Positions 53,918-61,563 of a DNA stretch of 64,000 nucleotides are shown piece after piece (positions within the stretch are counted from its first letter, which is position 1; each line of letters starts with the position of its first letter). This DNA comes from Pseudomonas sp. B28(2017) (GTDB taxonomy: Bacteria; Pseudomonadota; Gammaproteobacteria; Pseudomonadales; Pseudomonadaceae). The notes under the pieces are model-generated. The model ran no database searches. It was not told the origin of the DNA and was given only the letters and a program-made list of their open reading frames with translations. The stretch lies in assembly GCF_002113025.1 (NCBI RefSeq), contig NZ_NEJH01000013.1, forward strand, positions 86,584 through 150,583. Reading direction: 5' to 3'. The position numbers were made by a program, and so were the translations under genes.

Positions 53918-54835
53918 ATGCAACGCCTGCTCAATGACCGCCTCGACTGGAACCTGCTGCGCACCTTTCGGGTGATTGGCCAGGAGCTGAGCATCAGCCG
54001 CGCCGCCGCCCGCCTGCACCTGACACAACCGGCAGTGAGCCAGGCCCTCAAGCGCCTGGAAGATCAACTGGGCCGCCAACTGATTGCCCGTCGTGGGCCA
54101 CGCTTTGCCCTGACCGAAGTGGGCGAGCAGATCTTCGCCCTGGCCGGGGAAATCTACGGGCAAATGTCCCAGGTCAGCAGCGTGCTGGAACAACCGGCCG
54201 ACGAAGTGATCGGCAAAGTGCGGTTGCTGATCATCAGCCGGATCTTCTCCGAGCGCTTTGATGACTTCCTCGCCGACTTCCATCGCCAATACCCGCGAGT
54301 GGATCTGGAAGTCGATGTGATGCGCAGTTCCGACATCGTCAGCGCCCTCCAGGAAAAAACCGCGACCCTCGGCCTGAGCCTCAATCGGCGCCCGCAACCA
54401 CGCCTGGAGCAGCGCTTGTTCCTGCGTCAACGCTATGCATTTTTCTGCGGCAAGCATCACGCCATGTTCGGCCAACAGGACGTCGCAGAAGGGGATTTGC
54501 AGCGGGAGAATTTCGTCAGCTTCACCAGTGACCAGATCGGCGGCATGCTCTCGCCACTGACGATTTTTCGCGATCAGCAGGGTTTCAGCGGGCGCATCGT
54601 TGCGTCATCGCCGAGCCTGGAAGAAGTCCGGCGGCTGGTCATCGCCGGCTTCGGTATCGGCTGTTTGCCCGAGCACGTGGTGGCGGCCGACGTAGACGCC
54701 GGACTGCTCTGGCGCCTGCCGCCCCACGAAGGAATCGCCGATGTGGACATTCATTTGCTGTGGAACCGCGAACAGCGCATGAGCCGGGCCGAGACGATCT
54801 TTCTCGAAAGCCTGCAGCAACGGCTGACGGACTAA
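53918..54835 (+). CDS. LysR-family transcriptional regulator (paralogue of the one at 60593)
   Basis: A 305-residue LysR protein: MQRLLNDRLDWNLLRTFRVIGQELSISRAAARLHLTQPAVSQALKRLEDQLG at the HTH. The regulator at 60593-61552 shares NDRLDWNLLRT, VIGQE, SRAAARLH, SQALKRLE and a matching effector domain (FRDQQGF, RLPP), so they are paralogues that bracket one catabolic island. It converges on the RraA-like gene, overlapping it by 4 bp. Likely target: the MFS-RidA-RraA operon, or the island as a whole. Confidence 0.9.
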   Translation: MQRLLNDRLDWNLLRTFRVIGQELSISRAAARLHLTQPAVSQALKRLEDQLGRQLIARRGPRFALTEVGEQIFALAGEIYGQMSQVSSVLEQPADEVIGKVRLLIISRIFSERFDDFLADFHRQYPRVDLEVDVMRSSDIVSALQEKTATLGLSLNRRPQPRLEQRLFLRQRYAFFCGKHHAMFGQQDVAEGDLQRENFVSFTSDQIGGMLSPLTIFRDQQGFSGRIVASSPSLEEVRRLVIAGFGIGCLPEHVVAADVDAGLLWRLPPHEGIADVDIHLLWNREQRMSRAETIFLESLQQRLTD

Positions 54836-55443
54836 ACGCGCAAGACTTGCGCCACCGGCTCACCGGCCCGCAAGCGTTCGAGCAAGCGCGGTTCGGCGCG
54901 ATCCGAGGCCAGCGCCTGTTCAATCACGGCCGCCGCCGTTTCCGTGTCGAGAAACAACACGCCGTTGTCGTCCGCCAGCACCCAATCCCCCGGTTGCACC
55001 GTCACGCCGGCGCAGTGGATGGGCTGATTGATGGCGCTGTCGCCGCGACCGTGCAGCTTGGTGGTCAACAGGCTGGTGCCTCGGGCGAACACCGGCAAAC
55101 CGGCCTCGCGCAACTCCAACAAATCGGTTACCGCGCCGTCCACCACAATAGCCACCGCCCCGACACAGCGTGCCGCGCAACAGGTCACCGCACCGACCGG
55201 AGCGTGCCGATGATCGCCACCGGTGTCGATCACCAGCACGTCGCCCGGCCTGATTTGCGCCAGGGCCCGGTTGACGGCGATGGCATCGGCACCCACCAGT
55301 TTCAGGGTCAGCGCACGGCCAACGACTTTCACATTGGGTACCATGGCCTGCAGTTGTGGGTCGGCAAAACCATCTTCGAGAAAATGCCCAAGGGTCGGAA
55401 AGCTTACGGCCTTGAGCTGTTCGATCAGTAGCGACTCATCCAT
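54832..55443 (-). CDS. RraA-like / HMG-aldolase-family protein
   Basis: A 203-residue protein of the RraA / 4-hydroxy-4-methyl-2-oxoglutarate aldolase fold (also annotated dimethylmenaquinone methyltransferase). Typical segments: PGDVLVIDTGG, GAVAIVVDGAVTDLLELREAGLPVFARG, and WVLADDNGVLFL. Members of this type are metal-dependent aldolases or oxaloacetate decarboxylases. Start at 55443, overlapping the ridA stop by 8 bp, with GGGAG 7 nt upstream. Neighbours suggest a carbon-acid catabolic step rather than RNase regulation. Confidence 0.85.
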   Translation of the reverse strand: MDESLLIEQLKAVSFPTLGHFLEDGFADPQLQAMVPNVKVVGRALTLKLVGADAIAVNRALAQIRPGDVLVIDTGGDHRHAPVGAVTCCAARCVGAVAIVVDGAVTDLLELREAGLPVFARGTSLLTTKLHGRGDSAINQPIHCAGVTVQPGDWVLADDNGVLFLDTETAAAVIEQALASDRAEPRLLERLRAGEPVAQVLRV

Positions 55444-55828
55444 GTTGCGTCTCCCCGGCAATCAATTCGGCGACACAGTCGATTTCCAGCGACACGCCCC
55501 ACAGGGCCACGCACACCGTGGTGCGCGCCGGTGGCGCATGGCCGAGGAACTCGCGGTACACGGCGTTGAACGGCTCCAGTTGTGCGGGATCGGTCAGATA
55601 GGCATTGACCTTGATCACGTGGCTGAAACCGGACCCGGCTTCAATCAGGATCGCTTCGAGGTTGCGCAAGGTTTGCCGCACCTGCTCCGGGAAATCAGCG
55701 GGTTGTTCGTCGAGGCTGTTGCGGGCTGGAATCTGCCCGGCGGTAAACACCAGGTGGCCGCTGACCACGGCCTGGGAGTAAGGGCCGACCGGACCGATGT
55801 AGCCTGGGGCCGATTGAATTCTGCGCAT
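55436..55828 (-). CDS. RidA-family (enamine/imine deaminase) protein
   Basis: A 130-residue RidA/YjgF protein. It shows GPYSQAVVSGHLVFTAGQIP, NLEAILIEAGSGFSHVIKVNAYL and ARTTVCVALWGVSLEIDCVA, where the Arg and Glu are the usual active-site residues. RidA proteins hydrolyse reactive enamines made by PLP enzymes or by amino-acid breakdown. Between the MFS gene (18-nt gap) and the RraA-like gene, it suggests that the imported compound passes through an imine. Confidence 0.92.
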   Translation of the reverse strand: MRRIQSAPGYIGPVGPYSQAVVSGHLVFTAGQIPARNSLDEQPADFPEQVRQTLRNLEAILIEAGSGFSHVIKVNAYLTDPAQLEPFNAVYREFLGHAPPARTTVCVALWGVSLEIDCVAELIAGETQHG

Positions 55829-55846
55829 GGGGTTGAACTCCAGGAT

Positions 55847-57226
55847 TCAGGCCGTAGCCGATTTGAAAGGTTTGTCGGGGGCCGGGCCGTCTGTCGGAAC
55901 CACGTGCGGGATTTCGCTGATGTCTTTCTTGAAGGTCTCGGTCAGGAGCAACAGCGCCACCAGCGAAATCAATGCCGCGCCGATCATGTACCAGGCCACC
56001 GAAGAGCCTTTGCCCGTCGCGGCCAGCAAGGCCGTGGTGACAATCGGTGTTGCCGCGCTACCGAGCAGGCCGGACAACATGTAGCTGATGGACAACCCGG
56101 AATAACGCACCCGGGTGCCGAACAGTTCGGCGAGAAAGGTCGCGATCGGCCCGTAGTTGGCAGCGAACGCCGTCATCAGCAACAGATAACCGAAGACCAC
56201 CATCGACAGCTCTTTGGTGTCCATCAACCAGAACATCGGGAACGCCACCAGCGCTTCGGCGATGATGCCGCCGACAATGATCGGCTTGCGTCCGACACGG
56301 TCCGAGAGCGCGCCGAATACCGGCAGCATCACGATGCACCAGGCGCAGGACAGCAGCACCACACCGAGCATCACGCTGCGGCTGAAGCCGAGATTCTGTG
56401 TGCCATAAGTCAAACCGAACGCCACGATAATGTTGAACGAAGCGCCCGTGGACATGGTGGCAATACCGCCCAGCACCACTTGCTTCCAGTACTTGCGGAA
56501 CACCTCCGCCAGCGGCATTTTCACTCGCACCTTGGCCTCCTTGACCTTGTTGAAGGCCGGGGTTTCCGAGATGTTCAGGCGGATGTACAAGCCGACGGCG
56601 ATCAGCAACACGCTGGCCAGGAACGGAATACGCCAGCCCCAGGCCAACAGGTCCTCAGGGGACAGCCACGCCGCGATCAACAGGAATGCCAGATTGGCAA
56701 TCATGGTCCCGGCCGGCACGCCGATCTGCACCCAGGAACCGAACAAGCCACGCTTGTTGGCCGGCGCATGCTCCACCGCCATCAACACCGCCCCGCCCCA
56801 TTCGCCACCCAATGCCAGGCCCTGCACGACCCTGAGCAGCAACAACAGGATCGGCGCCCAGATACCGATGGTTGCAAAGTCAGGCAACAAGCCGATGGCG
56901 AAGGTCGCCGCGCCCATGGTCAACAGCGAAATCAACAGCATCGACTTGCGCCCCAGGCGATCACCGAAATGCCCGAACAATGCTGCACCGACAATCCGCG
57001 CCAGATACGCCGACGCGAACGTGCCGAAAGCCAGCAGCGTTCCGATCAGCGGCACGAAATCCGGAAAGAACACTTTGTTGAACACCAGCGCCGACGCCGT
57101 GGCAAACACAAACAAGTCGTACCATTCCACGGTGGTGCCAATCACACTGGCCACCGCGACTTTTTTCATGCTGATTGCAGCTTCCGGTGGTGCACCGGAC
57201 TTTTCTGCGGACGATAGATCGCTCAT
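55847..57226 (-). CDS. MHS-family MFS transporter
   Basis: A 459-residue, 12-helix metabolite:H+ symporter: VASVIGTTVEWYDLFVFATASALVF at the start and GHFGDRLGRKSML in the loop. It belongs to the same superfamily as the transporters at 16786 and 59137 but is a more distant branch. ATG 57226 has GGAG 6 nt upstream; a GTG one codon earlier is an alternative. First gene of the MFS-RidA-RraA operon. Substrate unknown, probably a dicarboxylate- or aromatic-type acid. Confidence 0.9.
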   Translation of the reverse strand: MSDLSSAEKSGAPPEAAISMKKVAVASVIGTTVEWYDLFVFATASALVFNKVFFPDFVPLIGTLLAFGTFASAYLARIVGAALFGHFGDRLGRKSMLLISLLTMGAATFAIGLLPDFATIGIWAPILLLLLRVVQGLALGGEWGGAVLMAVEHAPANKRGLFGSWVQIGVPAGTMIANLAFLLIAAWLSPEDLLAWGWRIPFLASVLLIAVGLYIRLNISETPAFNKVKEAKVRVKMPLAEVFRKYWKQVVLGGIATMSTGASFNIIVAFGLTYGTQNLGFSRSVMLGVVLLSCAWCIVMLPVFGALSDRVGRKPIIVGGIIAEALVAFPMFWLMDTKELSMVVFGYLLLMTAFAANYGPIATFLAELFGTRVRYSGLSISYMLSGLLGSAATPIVTTALLAATGKGSSVAWYMIGAALISLVALLLLTETFKKDISEIPHVVPTDGPAPDKPFKSATA

Positions 57227-57330
57227 CACTGTCTCCAGGAATTCATCAAGAACTCGTTATTTAATTGTTTTGACTGGCAGTAAAACGGTTGAGGCGAAGG
57301 TTGTTGTTATGGCTTACGGGAAGCTGGTTC

Positions 57331-57432
57331 CTGTAGGAGCGAGCCTGCTCGCGATGAGCTCAGGAACACCGCGTTTAACCGGCAAACACGCGAAATCGTT
57401 AACGACCATCGCGAGCGGGCTCGCTCCTACAG
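57331..57432. repeat. REPIN
   Basis: CTGTAGGAGCGAGCCTGCTC and a near complement 60 bp apart, between the two catabolic operons. The spacer has AACGACC/GGTTAA-type dyads. It may insulate the 3' end of the hydroxyacid dehydrogenase gene. Confidence 0.85.
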
Positions 57433-57446
57433 GGGGGGTTGTCAGT

Positions 57447-58388
57447 TCAATATCCCAATACTCGGTCGGCACAGTTGAGTAACGGCTCGCCAGCATTCAG
57501 ACGACGGAAGTTCTCCGACACTTGTTCAGCAATACAGTCATGGGAAGCCGCCGAAGCCATGTGCGGGGTGATGGTGACACCCGGCATGGTCCAGAGCCGG
57601 TGATCGACCGGCAGCGGTTCCTGTTCGAAGACATCCAGCAAGGCGCCGCGCAAATGCCCTCTCGCCAATGCCTGTTCGAGGTCGTCGATGTTCAAATGAC
57701 CGCCCCGGCCACAGTTGACCAATGCCGCGCCGCTAGAGAGCCGCTCAAAAGTGGCTCGTCCAAGAATCCCACGGGTTTCGCTGGTGAGTGGCAACAGGTT
57801 GATCAGCAACTCGACACCATCGAGAAATGGATGCAACGCATCAGCCCCGGCGAACGTGCGCACACCCGGCAAGTCCTTGCTGCGCCGCGCCCAGCCACGC
57901 ACGTCATAACCTGCTGCGGCCAGATCCAGAGCAATCGCGCTGCCCAGCGAGCCGAGCCCCATCACACCGACCTTGAACTGCCCCGCCGCCCGTTGCAGTG
58001 GCCGCTCCCAGCGTTGCTCCCGTTGTTGCGACAACACCTGATCGAAACCGCGGTGATAGTGGATCACCGCCCAGCGCACGTACTCGGTCATGCCCTGGCG
58101 GTGACCCGGATCGACCACGCGGCAGATCGGCAGATCCGGGCATGACGGATCGTGATCGAGGTGATCGATACCGGCGGCCACCGAATGAATCACCTGCAGG
58201 TTCGGCAAGGCGCCAAGACTGCCCGGCAAGGGAAACCAGCACGCCGCCATCTGTGCATTGGCTGCCCGCGAATCATCGGCCAGCACGGCGGTGAGCTGCG
58301 GCGCACTGCGGGCAAACGCCGCCTGCAATTGCTTGAGCAGCAAGGTGTCGCGGGACAGCAAAACCACGGTGTTGGTGACAGCGTTCAT
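57447..58388 (-). CDS. D-2-hydroxyacid dehydrogenase (GhrA type)
   Basis: A 313-residue NAD(P)-dependent D-2-hydroxyacid dehydrogenase. Cofactor motif VGVMGLGSLGSAIA (near residues 140-153), Arg in LLINLLPLTSETRGIL, and the catalytic His in GVTITPHMAS. GhrA-like members reduce glyoxylate, hydroxypyruvate and related 2-oxoacids. Its ATG overlaps the aldolase stop by 4 bp. Third gene of the MHS transporter-aldolase-dehydrogenase operon. Confidence 0.9.
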   Translation of the reverse strand: MNAVTNTVVLLSRDTLLLKQLQAAFARSAPQLTAVLADDSRAANAQMAACWFPLPGSLGALPNLQVIHSVAAGIDHLDHDPSCPDLPICRVVDPGHRQGMTEYVRWAVIHYHRGFDQVLSQQREQRWERPLQRAAGQFKVGVMGLGSLGSAIALDLAAAGYDVRGWARRSKDLPGVRTFAGADALHPFLDGVELLINLLPLTSETRGILGRATFERLSSGAALVNCGRGGHLNIDDLEQALARGHLRGALLDVFEQEPLPVDHRLWTMPGVTITPHMASAASHDCIAEQVSENFRRLNAGEPLLNCADRVLGY

Positions 58389-59140
58389 GACAAATAGGAC
58401 TCGCGCTGGGATTCGATCAAGGTCAGGGCGGCCTCCCAGGCCAGGTCGATGATGTTGTCCTGCTCATCACGGTCAAACTGCTCGGCGGTGTGCGCACAGA
58501 CTTCCGGCGATGGGTAATGCAGTGCAGAGCCACCGGCCAGCGCCTGCACCTGGGCCTGACAGGCACGCTCCAGGAAATGGATCTCCTGGAACGCCTGGGC
58601 CACACTCGAACCACCCACCAGCAAACCGTGGTTGCGCAGAATCATCGCCCGGTGCGGGCCGAGGTCGGCAATCAACCGCTCGCGCTCATCCAGCGACAGC
58701 GCGATGCCCTCATAGGTGTGATAGGCCAGCTTGCCGTAGAACTTCAGCGCGTGTTGAGTGATCGGCAGCAAGCCTTGCTTCTGCGCCGCGACGGCCATGC
58801 CAGCTGCTGTGTGGGTGTGGATCACACAGTTCAGGTCGGGCCGCGCCATGTGGATCGCCGAATGAATCACGAAGCCGGCGGCGTTGACCCGATGCCCTGC
58901 GTACTCCGGATCCACCACACGTCCTTCCTGGTCGATGCGCACCAGATCCGAGGCGCGCATGCGGTCGAAGATCACCCCGTAGCGGTTGATCAGGAAATGG
59001 TGCTCGGGCCCCGGAATCCGCAGGGTGATATGGGTGTCGATCAGGTCGGTCATGCGAAAGTGCGCGACCAGTCGATACAGCGCAGCCAGTTCGCAACGGG
59101 CTTGCCATTCAACCGGGTCGATGTGTGCGGGTTTACTCAC
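58385..59140 (-). CDS. Class II aldolase/adducin-family protein
   Basis: A 251-residue Zn-dependent aldolase-type protein. Metal histidines are in VIHTHTAAGMAVAA and a second His in AMILRNHGLLVGG. The family includes fuculose-phosphate aldolase, ribulose-phosphate epimerase-like proteins and various decarboxylases. The start is GTG at 59140, overlapping the transporter stop as GTGA; longer in-frame starts would run back through the transporter gene. Likely makes or uses a 2-oxoacid that the dehydrogenase reduces. Confidence 0.9.
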   Translation of the reverse strand: MSKPAHIDPVEWQARCELAALYRLVAHFRMTDLIDTHITLRIPGPEHHFLINRYGVIFDRMRASDLVRIDQEGRVVDPEYAGHRVNAAGFVIHSAIHMARPDLNCVIHTHTAAGMAVAAQKQGLLPITQHALKFYGKLAYHTYEGIALSLDERERLIADLGPHRAMILRNHGLLVGGSSVAQAFQEIHFLERACQAQVQALAGGSALHYPSPEVCAHTAEQFDRDEQDNIIDLAWEAALTLIESQRESYLS

Positions 59141-60438
59141 GAATACACCTCTTTGGCAGCGTGGGAGACGACCGGGTTGGCGCGCAGGCGGGCCAGGCCG
59201 CAAACACCGATCAGGGACAGGGCCGAGAGCAAGGTGAAGAACACCGCCAGCGGTAACCATTGTCCGGAAAATTTGCTGGCCAGCAGGGTGCCGATCAGCG
59301 GCGTAGTGCCGCCGGCCACGGCGCAAGCCAGTTGGTATGCGATGGAAATGCCCGAGTAGCGCAGGTGCACCGGGAAGGACTGGGTCATGTAGCCGGCGAT
59401 CACCGCGTACAGCGCCGAAAGAATCACCACGGCCAACGCGATACCGAGCGTCATCAACAGAATGTTCTGCGTGCCCACCAGCAGGAACATCGGGTACGGC
59501 GTGACCATGCACAGCAGCGCGACCCATTTGAGAAAATGCCCTTCGCCGATACGTTCGGCCAGCAACGCCGAGACCGGTTGCGAAAGCAACTGGATGATGG
59601 TCACCAGAAACAGGCAATCAAGAATCGTCGAACGGGCAATGCCTTGGTATTGGGTGACGTAGGTGATCATGAAGGTGTTGGTGAAGAAGAACCCGGCCGA
59701 ACCAATGGTCACTGCCGCAGCAGCGAACAGGATCTGCCGCCAGCAGATGCGGATCACGTCCATCACCGGGTATCTGGCGGTCTCGTTGTTGTCCTGGACC
59801 TTGGCGAACTCCGGTGACTCGTGAACCCCGGAACGGATCAACAGGCCGACCATCATCAACACGCCGCTGGCGAGGAATGGCAGGCGCCATCCCCAGGCGA
59901 GGAACTCCTCTGGCTCAAGGGACGTCACCAGGCGGAAAGCGATCAGTGCCAGCAACAAACCGGCCGGGCTGCCGAGTTGGGCGAACGACGCGTAGAACGT
60001 CTTGCGCCTGGCCGGCGCGTGTTCGCTGGCCATCAACACCGCCCCACCCCACTCGCCACCGACCGAAATGCCCTGGATCAAACGCAGCACGATCAGACCG
60101 ATTGGCGCCCAGATACCGACGCTGGCATAGCTCGGCAACAGGCCAATGCCCGCGGTGGCGATGCCCATCAAGGCCATGGTCACCAACAGCATTTTCTTGC
60201 GCCCGAGACGATCGCCCAGATGCCCGAAGACCATCCCGGCCATGGGCCGCGCAATGAAGCCGACAGCGAAACTGCCGAATGCCGCAAGGGTACTCATGAC
60301 CGGGTCGCTGCTGGGGAAGAACACCTGCCCGAGGACCAGCGCCGCCGCGGTGGCGTAGATGTAAAAGTCGTAGAACTCGATGGTCGTGCCAATGAAGGCA
60401 GCGGCCGCGGCTCGGCGCGGTTGGGGAGTAGTGTGCAT
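59137..60438 (-). CDS. MHS-family MFS transporter
   Basis: A 433-residue 12-helix symporter, close paralogue of the one at 16786-18096 (shared opening PRRAAAAAFIGTxIEFYDFYIYATAAALV, shared GGEWGGAVLMASEHAP). First gene of the minus-strand catabolic operon; the aldolase gene starts in its stop codon. Upstream, the motif GATTAGTCAATTTTC (60534-60548) is shared with that paralogue's promoter. A LysR gene lies divergent at 60593. Substrate unknown. Confidence 0.92.
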   Translation of the reverse strand: MHTTPQPRRAAAAAFIGTTIEFYDFYIYATAAALVLGQVFFPSSDPVMSTLAAFGSFAVGFIARPMAGMVFGHLGDRLGRKKMLLVTMALMGIATAGIGLLPSYASVGIWAPIGLIVLRLIQGISVGGEWGGAVLMASEHAPARRKTFYASFAQLGSPAGLLLALIAFRLVTSLEPEEFLAWGWRLPFLASGVLMMVGLLIRSGVHESPEFAKVQDNNETARYPVMDVIRICWRQILFAAAAVTIGSAGFFFTNTFMITYVTQYQGIARSTILDCLFLVTIIQLLSQPVSALLAERIGEGHFLKWVALLCMVTPYPMFLLVGTQNILLMTLGIALAVVILSALYAVIAGYMTQSFPVHLRYSGISIAYQLACAVAGGTTPLIGTLLASKFSGQWLPLAVFFTLLSALSLIGVCGLARLRANPVVSHAAKEVYS

Positions 60439-60533
60439 GCAAGGACCCTGTGTACTTATAGTTTTGGGCAGGTGTTAAGGCGGATGACGGTTGCGCTCTA
60501 TGGCGCTTGTGGGCTTTATCGCTTCCGTGCCAG

Positions 60534-60548
60534 GATTAGTCAATTTTC
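60534..60548. promoter_or_regulatory. Operator-like motif shared with 18198-18212
   Basis: GATTAGTCAATTTTC lies between the divergent LysR gene (60593) and the transporter gene (60438) and is identical to the motif at 18198-18212. A LysR-type TTAGTC...-rich site here would fit the usual divergent arrangement. Confidence 0.55.
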
Positions 60549-60592
60549 AAATTCTTATCTTTACTATTAGCACTGCTACTAAGTGAGGTTTT

Positions 60593-61552
60593 ATGCCCTC
60601 CACTTCCAACCCGTGGGTCGGCCGACGCTTTCTCAATGACCGACTCGACTGGAACCTGCTGCGCACCTATCTGGTCATCGGCCAGGAAGGCAGCATGAGC
60701 CGCGCTGCCGCGCGATTGCACATCACCCAATCGGCGGTCAGCCAGGCCTTGAAACGGCTGGAGGAACAACTGGAATGCGTGCTGATTGCCCGCAGCGGAC
60801 GACGCTTTGACCTGACGGAAACCGGGGAAGAAGTCCTGCGCATAGCGGCGGATATCTATGGTGATATTTCACGCCTGGGAACCGTGGTGGAGAGCCGTCA
60901 CGACGACGTGGTGGGCAAGATCCGCATTCTTACCGTCAGCGGTGTGCAGGCGCGGCATTACGATGATTTCCTCGCTGACTTCCATGAGACTCACCCGAAA
61001 ATCGAGTTGGAAGTCGAGGTAATGGGCAGTTCGAACATCATCAGTTCGCTGCTGCAAAAGACCGCGACCATTGGCGTCGGCCTGTGCCGTTTGCCACAGC
61101 CGCGGCTGGAACAGCGGGTGCTGTTTCGCGAGACCTACGCTTACTTTTGTGGCCAGCGTCACCGGTTGTTCGGTCAAGAGAACCTGGCCCTGGAACAACT
61201 GGCGGCGGAAAACTTCGTCAGCTTCACCAGCGATCAATTGGGCGGCAATCTTTCACCCCTGACACTGTTTCGCGATCAGCAGGGCTTCACCGGCAAGATC
61301 GTCGCCTCATCCACCAGTTTCGAAGAAATTCATCGCCTGATCTGTGCGGGCTACGGCATCGGTGCCTTGCCCACGCATCTGGTACGCCGGGATGTCGAGC
61401 AAGGTCTGCTCTGGCGCTTGCCCCCGGAAGACGGCGTGGTGGATTTCGATATCCAGTTGTTGTGGAATCGCGAACAGAAGATGAGCCAGGCCGAAACGGT
61501 GTTCCTCGAGAGCTTCCAGCACATGCTCAGCATCCGTGAGCCTGTGCTGTGA
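60593..61552 (+). CDS. LysR-family transcriptional regulator (paralogue of the one at 53918)
   Basis: A 319-residue LysR protein with a 15-residue N-terminal extension (MPSTSNPWVGRRFLN) before DRLDWNLLRTYLVIGQEGSMSRAAARLHITQSAVSQALKRLEE. It diverges from the MHS transporter gene and very likely regulates the transporter-aldolase-dehydrogenase operon through the motif at 60534-60548. It may also act on the 18-kb operon, which has the same motif but no LysR gene. Convergent with mrdA. Confidence 0.92.
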   Translation: MPSTSNPWVGRRFLNDRLDWNLLRTYLVIGQEGSMSRAAARLHITQSAVSQALKRLEEQLECVLIARSGRRFDLTETGEEVLRIAADIYGDISRLGTVVESRHDDVVGKIRILTVSGVQARHYDDFLADFHETHPKIELEVEVMGSSNIISSLLQKTATIGVGLCRLPQPRLEQRVLFRETYAYFCGQRHRLFGQENLALEQLAAENFVSFTSDQLGGNLSPLTLFRDQQGFTGKIVASSTSFEEIHRLICAGYGIGALPTHLVRRDVEQGLLWRLPPEDGVVDFDIQLLWNREQKMSQAETVFLESFQHMLSIREPVL

Positions 61553-61563
61553 GCCATGATGTT

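Noticed and set aside
55223..57217. Very long plus-strand frame across ridA and the MFS gene
   Set aside because: Low-complexity His/Gln/Arg content, antisense to two well-supported genes.
59141..59617. N-terminal extension of the class II aldolase gene
   Set aside because: It runs through the 3' part of the transporter gene in another frame; the GTG overlapping the transporter stop gives the normal family length.
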